From positions 1,199,907 to 1,263,906 of the forward strand of contig JXTB01000025.1 of the NCBI GenBank assembly GCA_002914805.1: 64,000 nt of DNA, in the 5' to 3' direction. The first letter of the stretch is position 1; the number at the start of each line of letters is the position of its first letter. The notes under the pieces were generated by a model. It worked only from the letters and a program-made list of their open reading frames with translations. It was not told the origin of the DNA and did no database searches. This document shows, in pieces, positions 1-13,275 of this stretch. Source of the stretch: Parasponia andersonii. Its lineage: Eukaryota; Streptophyta; Magnoliopsida; Rosales; Cannabaceae. The position numbers and the translations under genes were made by a program.

Positions 1-2728
1 ATTCCATTCCCGTCTTCCCACTTCACCTTTTCCAAAGAAGCAATCAGGCCCAAGTTCAGATGCCCGGTTGAAACCTCGTTTTACAAACTTGAGAACTTCC
101 TGCTCATTATTAGGTTCTTGACTTAGGATTGTTACCAACGTGCGTAGAACTACAACTTCTGCTGTTGGCATGGACTTTCCAGTGACATAAAAATTTAGGA
201 GATTTGACAGAGCGGCAACAGCCACAGGAAGAACATGGCAAGCAATGGCTTCATGGGCTGAGAGGGAAAGAAAGTCTGGACTAAAATCCGAGCAGGCAAT
301 CATTGCTTGAATCTGATTCATCGCACCACTCTGGTCATTCTTTTGCAGATAGATTTTGAACTGCATGAGATTGAAGAGATGTCAGGTTGCATATCACTTG
401 CAGTAAACTTGTGGCAAAGATCTTGTAATACTGAATACAATAGAAACTTTTTGCAGATCCCACATGGGAGCATTTGCGTGTGTGCATGAGACAAAAAAAA
501 GAGAGTTGACATAGAGCACCTTCAGGAAAGCAGAAGCTATGTTGGGTTCAAGCTGCAGAAATGCACAAAAGATTAGAAGTTGAACTTTTACTTAGGTTGA
601 CATGATCTGCGAGCAAGATGCAATTAGTCTTCAGGACCAGAAATCCAGCTTATTGTACAAAAGAATACCTTTTCAGCCTCGTTGATGTATTCTAGAGCTT
701 GGTCAAGCCTAGAGAGACCAAGGTGGCAGAGGCCCAAAACTCTGAAGCCCTTGCCTCTTAGTATCCTATTCTCTATGTCATATGGAACATAAAGCATTGA
801 TTTTTCAAACATTTCCGCACTCGTTTCATAGTCCTTGGACCGAAAATGATCTGCAGCACTGTAAAACAGATAATAAATATTTGGAAATCAACAAACAGCT
901 CCAAATTTGAGTACATATACAAGTCTATATACATATCGGATTTCTTTGTATTCTTCAAGGCTCAAGGTGCCAACTAAACAACAAGGTCAGATCCAACCAT
1001 GTACGCATGTAAAACGATCATTGGATCAAATACTGTCACCATGCACTAAGCGATCAATGAGCCACTTAGAATGGTAGGTAAAGCGATCAAACCAGAACTT
1101 TTGCCATACAAAAGGATTCCATCTATGCAATTTTCTTAAGGATATGCTTTTCAGTTGCATTTGTAATCTTAAGGCCACAAAGGAGTACCATAAAGCAGTA
1201 ATACATTCATTTCTACCGCCAAAGTATTTCAACACTGTATCCAAATATCCCTTCTTATTTTCATCCTCTTTTCTTTCCCTAATTAATTAAATCTTATTCT
1301 GATAGGACATAGTATCATTTCAGAGACAATTAAGCAAATGAACAAAGGAACTCACCAATTCCACAGCACAGCTTGCATTGCCATTCTCTGCTTTGCAGCT
1401 GCCTCACCGGAGAAGAGTGCTATTACCCTTTCATCTGACACGAGGTCTGCCAACACTTTTGCTCTCACCTTTGAACCCTCGCAACTGCTCCCATCATTCC
1501 CAACTACTCTGTGAGCCACCCTAACAGCGGCGCCGGCGCTGATGCTGCACCGCCCCAACAGTCCCAAGAACACTTCCTTTGCCGTTTCTGCTCCAGCTGT
1601 CCCCGCAGCCTGAAAGTAAGCCTCCACAGCAGATACCCAAACACCCTCCGGAATGCCCTTATTCACCACCATGCCCCTCAGCTCCTTCTCCGCCTCCACA
1701 TACCTTTTCAAACCCAGCCACGCCTTCATGGCCAAGACAGGCAAGCTAGGATGGCGGTCCCCATTGTCTTCCTCTCTCAACACCTTCACACACTTGATAA
1801 CACTCTCAAACTCGCCCATCTGCAGATGAACAGCTGAGATGAATCGTAACGTCTTCGATTTCAATCCCTTAAGCTCTAGCATATCCTCTCGAGTTCTCGC
1901 TGCCCGCAATCCCTTCTCATAGAGGTCCAAAGCCTCGTTCATAAGCCTTAATGCTTCGTTTAAAGCACCACTCTCATTCTTAGACAACACACTCTTCCCA
2001 AACACCGAGTACTGGTTCGCAAGCGCTTTGTGGTGCTCAGGCGACCCGAACAATAAGCTCTTGGCCCGGTTCAGCAACGCAACCACAACATTCCGGTCCG
2101 ATACTTCCCAGGCGGTCCGAGACCTCGCGATACAGAGATCCAGCAACAGCTTCCTCTCTCCTGCACTCGAGATCGAATTGGCATCAATCTTTGACACAAG
2201 ATCGGTAGCTCTCTCGAAACAGGCCGAAGCGAGTTCGAATTTGCGAAGCTCATGCCAGATCACGCCGGTTTTGTGGTAGAAAGAGGCGGACTTGATTTCG
2301 GGGGACGGAACGCCGACGACTCCTCCGGCGACGGAGAGAAGATCGGCGGCGAGATGGCGGAGCTTGGCGTGCTCTTCGGCCAGGATTGAGGGAGAAGGAG
2401 AAGAGCGAGAGCGAATGGAGGCGGCATTGGAGAGATCGACGCAAGCGTTCCAGAGGCGAAAGCTGAGCTTCCAGACGAGGAGCTTGATGGAGTTGGGGAA
2501 GGATTGCGACTGAGCGAGCTGAGTCAGGGACCGCCTGAGATCGTCGGAGATGGTGGTCGGCAATGGCCTTTCTGGCGATAGGTTTTCGGCTTGGTTGATT
2601 GAGGACTCGATTTGGGAGAGGAGATGGTGATAGTGGTGATGAGATTGAGATTGAGATTGAGATTGAGGTTGAGAGTCATGGTGGTGTTTGTGCCCTAGCT
2701 CCAGGGTCAAGATCTCATCGATTCTCAT
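1..2728 (-). CDS. ZIP4: ZIP4/SPO22-like TPR meiotic protein, 5' part (partial)
   Basis: The start ATG is at 2726-2728. Exons I can splice on the minus strand are 2728-1356, 858-669, 552-520 (33 nt, 11 residues) and 360 to beyond base 1; all junctions are GT-AG and the frame stays open. Exon 1 holds the SPO22/ZIP4 N-terminal region with helical TPR-like repeats, and exon 2 contains the family-typical stretch [19 protein letters not shown]. From knowledge of the family, ZIP4 is a scaffold of the ZMM group that promotes class I crossovers in meiotic nuclei. About 650 residues are visible; the family is usually above 900, so the 3' exons lie outside the window. A Ser/Gln and His-rich stretch (residues about 14-35) follows the start. 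Family assignment is confident; intron positions are read by eye. Confidence 0.93.
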
Positions 2729-2758
2729 CTCATCTGGTTTAGCGGCAAATCAAAGACG

Positions 2759-2761
<3 letters not shown>

Positions 2762-2804
<43 letters not shown>
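2762..2804. repeat. (GA)n microsatellite in the ZIP4 5' leader
   Basis: A nearly pure GA run with one AA interruption lies 34 bp upstream of the ZIP4 start codon. On the gene's strand it reads as a CT-rich leader, which is common in plant 5' UTRs. It may vary in length between individuals. Confidence 0.85.
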
Positions 2805-4635
2805 CTTTTTGAATGTGTATTGTTCATTTATTCTTGGAGGGAAAGGAAATGAAGAGAACCGCTTGAGATTGCCGAGACTGGAGAGGGATGCTTATGGCTA
2901 AACGACGCTCCTTAGTGTGTCGTAGGAGAAAAGCGGCATAAATTTGGGCTTGCTGGAATAGGCCCTTGTAGCCCAACCCAGGCTTTTCCCCCCTTTTCCT
3001 TTGCTTTTGTTATTTTTATTTTTCGGTTGTTTTTGTTAGTTTTATTTTTTTTTTCGGTTGTTTTTCCCCCATCCCCTCTACCAGTCAAGAAGTTACCATT
3101 TGGTACGTTATAATTTTGGCATTATCATTTAGTACGCTATAATTTTGGCAATTAGGTCTCTTAATTTTCCGATATCATGTAATTTAGTCCTTGAATTGTT
3201 AAAATCGTAATTCTCTCTCAAATTTCTAAAGAATAACACATGTGAGCATATGATAGTATTTAAAAGAGTATTTGAACGAAAATAAATTAAGAAAAAAATA
3301 AAGGAAAATAAAATGGTATTATTTGCATTATTTTTGAATTTTTTGAATTACAAATTTGAAGAAATTTTTTATGCAATTGGTATTTATTTTATGCTCAAAA
3401 TTTTTCAGATTCTCACTCATGTACATTTTCAGATATTACCATATACTCTTTATGTGTATTTTTTGTTAAAAATTTAATAAAATATTGCAATTTGAATCAT
3501 TTAGAGACTAAATTGTATAAAATCAAAAAACATAAAGGCTTCATTAGTAAGTGGCAAAAATTAAAACACTGGGACCAAATTATCTCAAGTTGCAAAAATT
3601 AAAACACTGGGACCAAATTATCTCAAGCTGAATAATTCAGGAACCATTTGTCTCATAACCTTTGTTATTATTATTATTTTTTTTTTTGAATTAATGCACC
3701 ATATACTCAGAGGACATATTATTAAAACAAAAGAATCAAAACAAATCAAAATCACGTGTCAAATAATCATGCCCCAATTTCTGTTCAAGCCTTCCAATTT
3801 TAACACAACATGTGAAAAGAAGTCAAAAACAAAGTGGAAAAAACAAATAAGCGGAAAAGAGTTAACGCGATTTTTTTAAAAAAGAAATGTTAACTCAAGT
3901 ATTTTTCAAAGATATTAAATAATGTTTCAAAACTCGGAATGGTAGAATAAAATTAGTTAGGCAACAAAATCCACAAAATTAGTCAAATCTATAGCTAGGC
4001 AAGACCAAGACTACAGTGTATACTAACTGTTTTTCCATAAATAAACAAAAAAAAAAAAGGCTGAAAAAAAGGGATCACAATAAAAATACACCTGCTTCAA
4101 ATTCAAGTTTATTATTGTCCCCTACAAAATTGAAGTAGATTTTCTCTCTCCCAAAAGACGACATTTATTTTTAAAAATTGAGTCTATTCGTGGACACAGC
4201 GTTGCATCTGTCTAAATCTTAGGAGACTCAAAAATCAAAACCAAATCCATGGAGAAACTCAGCATGGTCAGGGTTAATTGAAATGAAAATAAATGCAAAG
4301 AGACCCCTCTCAAACCAGTAAAACCAAAAGGATATAGTAGGGGCCAAGGGCATAAATAATCCTAGCCAGTGTACATGCAAAATGCTCTTATGCAAAGTGA
4401 AGATGTGGTAAAGACGGAATAAGCTTATATACAAAAAGAAACACATAAGTGCATATATTAGAGGATCAAAATATCTTCTGGTACATCAACTAACAAATTA
4501 ACAAGGATTTTTTTTTTTTTGGGTCATTTTTTTAAGATACTAAATTCATTCATACATTGGAACATCAACGAACTGCAGGGTTAAGACTAACCGTTAACAT
4601 GAGAGGATCAGTCACCTTTTGGCCATTTTTACTAA
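2805..4635. other. Intergenic, ZIP4 promoter side and FRL3 3' side
   Basis: This AT-rich spacer has no supported gene. From about 3090 to 3660 it looks like old dispersed repeat sequence, with phrases such as 'tttagtacgctataattttg' occurring in diverged copies. The part next to 4636 is probably the FRL3 3' UTR. Short ORFs here lack coding character. Confidence 0.6.
3554..3629. repeat. 38-bp tandem duplication
   Basis: Two nearly identical 38-bp units beginning gcaaaaattaaaacactggg follow each other directly, at 3554-3591 and 3592-3629. They lie inside the old repeat-like block upstream of ZIP4. Confidence 0.85.
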
Positions 4636-7170
4636 CTAGTGCAGATACGCAGTCTGGTACTGGTAGCCATTTGCAAAGTAGTTGCCATGTCCGGGAGAGA
4701 GACTGTAAGTAGCAGAACCGAGCAGAGAGGGGCAGTGATTGTCATTTGGTCCGGGGTAGACATAGGGTCTTTCATAAACGTACTGCGGATACCTATTATC
4801 AGCAACTCTAGGATAGAAAGTCTTGTCAGCAGCATTATTAGCAACACGAGGCCCAACGCCATTAGCTCGAGGTCTCTTGGGTTGAGGCTTTGCAGCTTCA
4901 GTCACCCTTTTCTTGTCTGCCTTGGCCTTCTCCAGCTGGAGAACCCGTTTTTGGAGCGGATCCACAGGGTAATGCTCCTCAAGCTTATGCTCTTCAATGC
5001 ACTTGACCACAGCCTTAAGAGCAGTCAGCTCTCGCTCGTTCACCTCATTCTGAAACAATAATAATGTGGTTAGACACGTTGTATCCGATTGAGATTACAA
5101 TTTGTTCTGCATCAAGCTTAGCTTTGCTAGGCATAACAAAATATGAGATGTATGTTAGGCATATTTAGTTGACATGATCTCAGAATGGCCATGCACCTGA
5201 ACAGTTGGAGATGTATTTCCTGGTTTGGATGGTGAAGATAAAGAAGCTTTTCTCGCCTCCTTTAAGTAGGATTTCAGTAAAGCCACAGGAGAGAACTGCT
5301 CTGTGAGTTCAAATGCAAAAGCCAAGTTCACTGCATCAATTTGTCTTCCACTATTAACTAGTACTTCGATTACACCTGTAGAATCCAACGAAACAAAATG
5401 AGATTGGAATTTGGAATTGATGAAATTTCCTAATTTTCAATGTATCTCCATCTAGTCCGTCAAGACAGATGATAGAGATCTTATATAGACCCATCTGTCT
5501 ATCCCCAAAATTGCCAGCAACTGCAAGTCAGCTTTGCTTGATTAGCTGGACTTCTCCACTAAGGTGCAAGGTGCAAGATCCACACGTACATGCTACTTTA
5601 AAATCACCCAGCATGAACGTACAGGGTGATACTCAAGAAGAAATGAGGTATGGTACAAGTATATTAAAAGTCCAAACTACAGATTTTAAACCATACTAGA
5701 AATAGAATTTCAATAATGATAATGTCCCAAAAGTCTTGGCACTGACAAGGACTAGGTCCACTTAATGCCATATGAATTCGACAGTCAAAAAATGACAGCA
5801 TCAGCGAAAGAACGAAGAACTTGACACATTCCCAAATCCCAACTAATTGTTTCTAAGTCTTATAATATTATAGACTTACGGTGCACATACCCACACACAT
5901 ATATATACTTATATTATATTTAAAAAGTTACACAAAAGAAAGTGGAAGAGGCCAAATATAGCAGCACCAACATAGTACTAAGAAAAGGAAAAATTACCTA
6001 GTTTTGACAAACAGATGTGATAAGTTCTAACTTCTAAGATCACTTCAACAGTACAAACAAGTGAACATATTAACAGATGATTTATGATAAGCTTCTGTTA
6101 ATATGCATAATGAAAGACAAACCTGGCATTTTCTCAGACAATCCAAGGGAACGGCACAGATCAGCTGTCTGGCGACGACGAGAAACCATTGGCACTAGCC
6201 TGGATAATTCTTCCTCTTCAAAGTCAGAGGCAACACCAAAAGTGGCCAGAAGTTGCAGAAACGCATGTGCCTCTAAAGAGTTCCCATTGCTAGCATCCAG
6301 ATCAAGAGCATCCAACTTTGGTTTCCATTCTTCAGCGATTGCCTTTGCTTGTTCCTTAACCTCTTCTGTGATTACCTTAGAAGCACAGACCAAATCCAGT
6401 CTTGTTAACAAAATGCATAGACATTCCATCAACATGATACATGTTCGGCGGAGACCTAAGAGGTTTGAATCCTTCTTCCCATCCATATTGGGAACTTCCA
6501 CACGGTAAAAGTCTTCCAAAGATTCCAACACAAAAGATGCAGGATTGGTTGCAGCTCTTAATGCAAATGGAATTTCATCCCTTAAGGCAGCAAGATTCTT
6601 TCTGTTGTCTGATATAAATTTGTGAAGCCCTTCACAGTCCATCTCTTCACATAGTTTTACTAACTGGGGATAAGACTTCACTTCTTCATGCCCACTTTCA
6701 GGACTTTTCACTCCCTCTAAGTTACCATCAGAAGTTATAACGTCTTGTGGTGTCTCTTCTGTGCTTGGTTGCCCACCTTGATCCTCTTCATTGACAACAG
6801 CAGGCTCCTCAGATGATACCTTCCTGTGCTTATCTCGAGCAGTAGCAATGGCAAATACAGCAGCATCCCTCTTCTGTTGAAGACACTCCAACGAAGCTTG
6901 TTCCTTGGCGACTATAGCTGCTTCCCGCTTCTCCAACAAATCTCGGGCTTTAATTGTTCTGTTCTCAAACTCCTTTTCTTGGTCTTCCACCTCATGAAAA
7001 CGCCTCTTTAAAGACTTTTCAAGCCCATGAAAATGTTCTTCAAGTTCTTTCCATTTCAAGTTGAGGGATATGGCTCTGTGACTTTCAAGTTCAGCAAATG
7101 CTTTCTGAAGCTGTTGTATCTTAGAGGTTGTAGAGTCTATCAGTGTGGCAACTGAATGAGTATCTTCCAT
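4636..7170 (-). CDS. FRL3: FRIGIDA-like protein, FRL3 type
   Basis: Three coding exons join in frame: 7170-6123, 5375-5197 and 5049-4636, with GT-AG junctions, giving 546 residues (TAG at 4638-4636). Residues about 10-95 are charged and heptad-like (coiled coil). The Frigida domain follows, with LRRTCIMLMECLCILL, NGNSLEAHAFLQLLATFG and VLVNSGRQIDAVNLAFAFEL. The tail is rich in Tyr, Pro and Asn after a basic stretch KRPRA, a possible nuclear signal. FRIGIDA proteins act in nuclear complexes controlling FLC-type repressors and flowering; FRL3 itself is poorly characterised. The chosen start matches the family N-terminus MEDTHSVATLIDSTTSKIQQ. An upstream in-frame ATG at 7317 lies in the 5'-UTR intron and is not used in this model. 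FRL3 rather than FRL4 rests on recall of the Arabidopsis protein. Confidence 0.94.
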
Positions 7171-9060
7171 GACAGAGAATCTGAACATAGAAAAGAGATC
7201 AGAAAGGAAGGAAGGAAGTTTTAGACGTAATCCAATACAAATACGCTGCAGAAAAAGAACTACTAACCACAATCCACAACAACAAGCTTCACTAATTGCA
7301 ACTTCAATATCATGCAAAACAACACTTCACCGTACTAACCAAATGCATGCTAACTAAAGAAAATACCAGTTATTACTACCATGATGCCAGACCCAAAATC
7401 ATATCCTCACCGCCTCATAAAGAACTAATTACTCAAATTCCTTAAATGATCTTTATCAATTAAATTCTGTAACCTACATAGCTTGTAAGCTATTTCAAAT
7501 AAAACAGTAAATTGACAAGGCAAATGCACAGGCTTAACCCAAAAAAGGCGAAAGATTAGCATTTCATTATAGAAAAAGAACATAGGAAGCATATTCAACT
7601 TTCGTAACTTATCGATACATACAATCCATAATCATAATTGAGTATAACCAAGAGTTGATGTATCATAGTGAAATCCTTCTCTAAAGAGAAGAGCAAAATA
7701 CACCAACACAAAACCACATCTAATCCATATAAAAATGCAAACCCAAACAAATATAGATCTTTATACAAGATCTCAAGTCCAAAAGTATGAGGAATTGAAT
7801 GCCATAACCAGAGGCCAACTAAGAGAACAAATAGTGTTTCCTCCCTTCCATTCAATAATTATTCATCACTTTTCCTTCATGTTCTTACTTCACTCTACAT
7901 CTAAATCATGTTCTTGTAACACTTGAGATGGGGAAAAAAAAAATAAATAAATTCAGTGTCCGCATCTTCCATCGTTATCTTGCATTAAAATCAACATCTT
8001 AAGATACCAATGTCTAAAATAAGCAATTTAGAGTTGCTTTGTAGCACAAAACCGTGTCACATCTGAATAACATATACGAGATAAGTGAACCTTTTCTTAT
8101 ATTAAAATTTGATAGTTGAACCTCTACAATGTCATGTGTCAAGCATAAATTAAAAATACCAAGTGCTGAAATAATCTGCGGTCCCACAACTCAAAGCATT
8201 ACCGATAGAATACCTGCGCCAAACCTTCCCAACCATACATAGAATTTCACATAAAATTCGAATGCTATTAAAGTGCATGAAACTAGATATTCGGGCTATT
8301 TTAATGCTGAAACCTTATGAGTCGGATACACATAAGCATTACTGTCGAGACCCCAGTTACTAATGAAACTACAATGGTAAAGCGTAACGTACAACCGTAA
8401 ACTTATTCATCATCCAACCTTACTAGTTTCTATTCCCCCCATTTCACTACTTTGATCATCTTCTCATCAGTTTAAAACTCCCCTAAATAAAAGCATTAAC
8501 CTTTACAACGTCGAATTCAAAAACTCATACATGAGAAGCTGAAATCAAACAGATAAAAAATCTAAAAAAAGAAAAAAAAAAGGAAAAAAAAAAAACAAAG
8601 ACAAAATAACTCACCAGCAACAAGAAGCTTGAATTCCAACGATTAAGATATCCAACTAAGAGATCGTCAGAAGTTCAACTCACAAAATCAATCAAAACCC
8701 TAATTAAACAAAACCAGCACAGAGAGAATAAAAAAAATGAAAATCGAGAAACTACGTAAAACAGCTGAAAATCAACGTTTCTTCAAAATTAACTACTCCA
8801 AAGGCGGTTTCCTTTCGTAACCCGAGCTATAACAAGGGAAAATTAACCAAATTTTCTAGGAAAACGAAGACATTTTCTTCCGAAACAAACAGCGCCGATC
8901 TGAATGGAAAAAAAAAAAAAGCTAAAAAAGGAAGACATTAGAGAGCAAAATTAGGCATGGAGCGAGAGAAAGAGGGAGAGAAAATTTTACCAGAGAGAAT
9001 GAATTTCAAGGACAGAATTTTCCCGAGAAACAATCAATCCATTTAGGTTGTTGGGAGATG
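7171..9060 (-). other. FRL3 5' UTR with a 1.4-kb leader intron and promoter-proximal region
   Basis: An acceptor (..gttcag) ends at 7181, ten bases upstream of the FRL3 ATG. A good donor, CTG then GTGAGT, occurs at 8613-8612, giving a leader intron of 1433 bp. Another possible donor lies near 8989, so the leader may have two introns. The right part (8900-9060) is purine/pyrimidine-rich, as in plant leaders. The exact transcription start cannot be seen. No gene of its own is supported in this stretch. Confidence 0.6.
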
Positions 9061-10349
9061 GGATGAGCGAGTGAGTGAGTGAGTGGCTGCGACTCCGCAA
9101 ATCCCTACATAGGACGCACAAAGACAAAAGAGTGAAAGAGGAAAGTTTCAGACAAGCGAGAGAGGACGATTTTTATCGCATCGCGGCTTACTTCTTTCCT
9201 TTTTCGCTTTTTTAGGGCACTCTCCTTTTTGCTACTTCCCAGCCTAGTGCTGCTTGGATTGGAGGGGCTTTTTGGACTTTTCACTGTTTCCGTCGCGCAC
9301 GTTAGGTGTGGCCTTTAATGAATAAACGGAGTGCTCTTAAAAGTTTCCACCTGGCCGTCCATAATGCGTTCAGACTGACGACTGTGGATTTTTTTTTTTA
9401 AATGGAAAATACATTTATTTTTCCATTTCTTTTTTCTCAAGTGTGATATTAAATTTAAATTTAATAATTTCTTGCAAATATATAGTTTCGTTATTTAGTT
9501 GGTTAGAGAACGAGTTCTGAGTTGCAAGTATATAGTTATGATTTAAAAAATAATCTTTTAATTTAAATCTATAACATTTAGTCGTAAATTTCCTCGTTCA
9601 ATGAATTTAAAAAAAAAAATAAAAGTCATATTATATCTAAAAGAAGTTTTGAATTTGGAAGATAAAATTAAAATTATGGCATTCATGGTAAAGAAAATGA
9701 AATCAGATTAAACCAAGATTCTTGTTTGACATAATTATTGTTTTAAATTTTCAAAAACCATTAATTTGAATTGGTTTTATTCGTAGTTTCAATGGGTCAA
9801 ACTGTTGAAATCAAACCAAACCGTAGTGTTTTTGTTTTTCTCTTATGAATATAATTCTATATGTACATATTTTTTTTTTCGGCTTGAAATGTACATTTAT
9901 ATAATCAAACATGTGATATTTTTTTATGGAATGTCTGAAATTTAAGTGCAAAGTAATGTGCGTCTAGTTTTATGTAATTTGTTTTTTTTTTTTGAAAAAA
10001 AAAAAAAAACCTTTAACTTTGAAGTTGAATTTTTCCTTGAATTTGATATGACAAACTCATTTGGTTTAACAATTTTATAACCAAGTAATTTACTTTAATT
10101 TTCAATGGGATGAATTTCGTTTGAAATGTTCAAATCAAAACAAAACCATCTTTGGTTTGGTTTGATTATGATTTCACTTTAAAATTTAAAAGCAATGAAC
10201 TGATATGCAATAAACCGATATTTTGGATTGTGACTTTGCTATTAAACCGAAGACATCAAACCATAAACAACTTTAATTAAAAACATTAGGGTCAAACAAG
10301 TCTCATAGATATGGCTTCAAAACATTTCGAAAGAAAAATGCTTCCTTTA

Positions 10350-10390
<41 letters not shown>

Positions 10391-12279
10391 GGTTCCCAAT
10401 TCAATAGGTTTTTTCTTTTCTCCATCTATTTATATGTATTTTTTTTAACCGTTAAATCATTATTTAACAATTACTATAATTAGAAAAAATAATAAAAATA
10501 AATACTCATTATTTAATATTTTCTCTCTCTCCACTTTTTATCATGTAAATACGTTATGAATTTTAGTTAGGTAAAATAATACTTATAGATAAGTAAAAAA
10601 AAAAAAAATCTACTCGATTGATGTACAGGTTTCAATCCAATAATTTTTGTTTTTTGACTTATCTATATGTACATGTATAAACAAAAAAAAAAAAAAAGAG
10701 ATGATCCACAATATTATTTTTTAAAAAAATTACTTTGTTAAAAAAAAGTTAAAAGAGTACTAAGTGTATGCTCTTTTTCATTCTCTTGTCTTATTGCTTG
10801 AAATATAAACTCTAGTTGTGATTTATTTTTTATATATTACATTTGACTATTTATTCAGCCTATACTTTATATTAAGATGATGGTTGTTATGCTAAATGGT
10901 TTACAAAGATAGACTACAGAGATTAGATGCAGCTGACACTAGTACTAGTCTTGTCAATATTGACCTTCATTTTTAATACTTATAACAAATTTATTCCTTT
11001 ATTGGTTTAATAATAGTTTAAATATTAAGTTTATCAAAATATCATTTCAAACTTTAGAACATAATATTGAAAAAAAAAAAAACAAATTTAAAAGCTCCTT
11101 GAAATTAATAACCAAACTAATGGATAGTTTTTTTTTTTCTTTGGCATTTCTTTTTATTTCATTTTTTAGTATTGTTGTTCTAGTTATTAATTTAAATTAG
11201 TTTTGAATTTAAATTATTTTTAAATATATCTTTAAATTTTAAATGAGTATTTGGGTAAACTTAATGGTCAATATTAGTATTTGACAGTATAACTTTTTAT
11301 AATATGTACATCTGAAGGACAATATTATTAATAGTTAAAACATAATAGATAATCTGAACAAACAATCAAAATATAAGATATAAAGTTGTAATTATCCATA
11401 TTATTAAGGATAAGATATTGAAAATATTAGTGAGACATAAGAGCTTAAAAAAGAGTAATAAAGAGAGGGAGCCACCTCTCCTTAAAAAAGTTTGAAAAAG
11501 AATATTTTGTAGTGTGCAAAATCTATTTTTTCTTTTCTCTTTTTTTTTAATGCAAATAATTTGGCAAACACTTATTTATTTCTTTTAAGGTAACAAAACT
11601 GCTATTATAAATAAGTTTGGAAGACAAAATTCCTCTAATATATCAGCTAAATTTCTAATCCTAAAATTATCTTAGTCAAACCAAATGTAGCTGGTTGACT
11701 ACGACGAGAAAAGATTAAAAAGCTAAATACATTTAATAGAAGCAAACCACTGTCAATGCATAATTTTTTTTTTCAATTGGTCTAAGGGGGGTTCAAATAC
11801 TAGTTATGTGTCAGTTTATGTATAAATTCTAAATAAACAATTAAAAATAAATACTATTAATGCATTTAACTCTAAAAACTAAACATTTTTTTTTATCAAT
11901 ATCCTTGATTATAAGAGAACCCATATACAACCTTTTTTTGCATTAACATGAATCATAAAATTGTCATGGATATCATAGTTAAATTGCTTTAAAAAGTCTC
12001 AAATATTTATGTGTGTCTTTATTTTTTGTTATTTAAGGTCTAATGTGTAATAGCCAGAGTTAGTTACTTATAGGATCGAAGTGACTAAAAAAATCATCTA
12101 TGACTACCAGAGTTATCCATCATAATTTATTGAAACCCAATTTGTGACTTAAGGTACGTGATCTTATGATAATTCAGATCATATGTTGATCTTACAATAT
12201 ATTGTAGAAATAAAATATCTACATGGTATATACGCATTAATTCATCAATCAGCTTCCTCCGATTTTTAACCAATATTAG
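9061..12279. other. AT-rich intergenic region
   Basis: No gene is supported over 3.2 kb. The stretch nearest 9061 is probably the FRL3 promoter. Further right, many A and T runs and old dispersed sequence are present, with stop codons in all frames. Nothing else recognisable was seen apart from the TA microsatellite. Confidence 0.6.
10352..10384. repeat. (TA)n microsatellite
   Basis: An uninterrupted TA run of about 33 bases within the AT-rich spacer. Confidence 0.9.
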
Positions 12280-13203
12280 TGTTGTGAGTATAAAAATTAT
12301 TCATCTTAAAATAGAACAAGCAGAAATATAAGGTGTGTACCTCTATGATAGCAATACGTGTGTAGCTCCACAATAGCAACATGTATACAGCTCCACAAGA
12401 GCAACATGCATGTAGCCACATAATAACTACATGTATACATATACACAGACATGTGTATAGCTACACCAAAAGTAACTACACAAGAGTAGCTACATGAGGA
12501 TCATATTCCATTCTTTAGCTATGATTCATAAAGTGTGTAGCTAGTCAGATACACGATCTGTGTAGCTAGTTAGCTATACGAGTTGTGTTGCTAGTCAACT
12601 ACATTAGTTTCGCTTACCAAAGAGTGATACTTAGAAATTGGCTTGAGAGCTCAACTACCAGACTTGTAAGAAGTATCTCAACTAAGTGAATACTAGTTGG
12701 CTCCTTATCATAAATGTGTACTTCAAAGAATATGTACCTCAAAGGACGTGCACCTCAAAGGAACATGCACCTTAAGGGATATGCACCTCAAGGAAATGTA
12801 CACCATAGAGGAATGTACACCTAGACAAATTCTTGTAGAAAATGGATAACTCAAGCTCAAATTGGATAATTATTATTTAGATTGAGATAATTTATTCAAG
12901 TTGAAATAATTCATTCGTATTAAGCTAAATTATTTGAATTTAGATAATAATTTAAATATTTGTACTATCTTTTAGATAAATATGCTAACAGATACACATC
13001 ATAGAGTTATATTCAACTCTGACTCTCTTTCTATAAATAGAGGTCCACAATTACGTTTTAAAATAGATACATAAATATACCAGAGCTTTGTAATACTTTC
13101 TAATAATTAAAAAAAATGGACGTAGGTCATTTTTTTTGTGCTAAACCGCTCTAAAAATCATTTTCTTTTTATTTTTCCGTCAATAATTCTATGGCCAGAT
13201 TCT
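12280..13203 (+). repeat. 5' LTR of the Tat-type element
   Basis: Starts TGTTGTGAGTA and aligns along its length with 21562-22576. It contains two sets of internal short repeats: 'gtagctacatgtatac'-like units at about 12335-12500 and 'atgtgcacctcaaaggaa'-like 18-bp units at about 12710-12830. A TATA-like ctataaataga at about 13030 fits an LTR promoter. The sequence just after the LTR, gtctgtgaatttggtcacc, resembles the leader that follows the primer-binding site in Tat elements. Confidence 0.85.
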
Positions 13204-13275
13204 GTCTGTGAATTTGGTCACCTTTTCTATTGACAAAACTTTCGTCAATAATTAGCACTAGAAAGATGGCTATTC

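Noticed and set aside
1511..1837. Plus-strand ORFs of 60-110 codons inside ZIP4 exon 1
   Set aside because: They are antisense shadows of a well-conserved minus-strand exon.
7171..7317. N-terminal extension of FRL3 (start at 7317)
   Set aside because: A good splice acceptor at 7181 and the family N-terminus place the start at 7170; the upstream codons belong to the leader intron.
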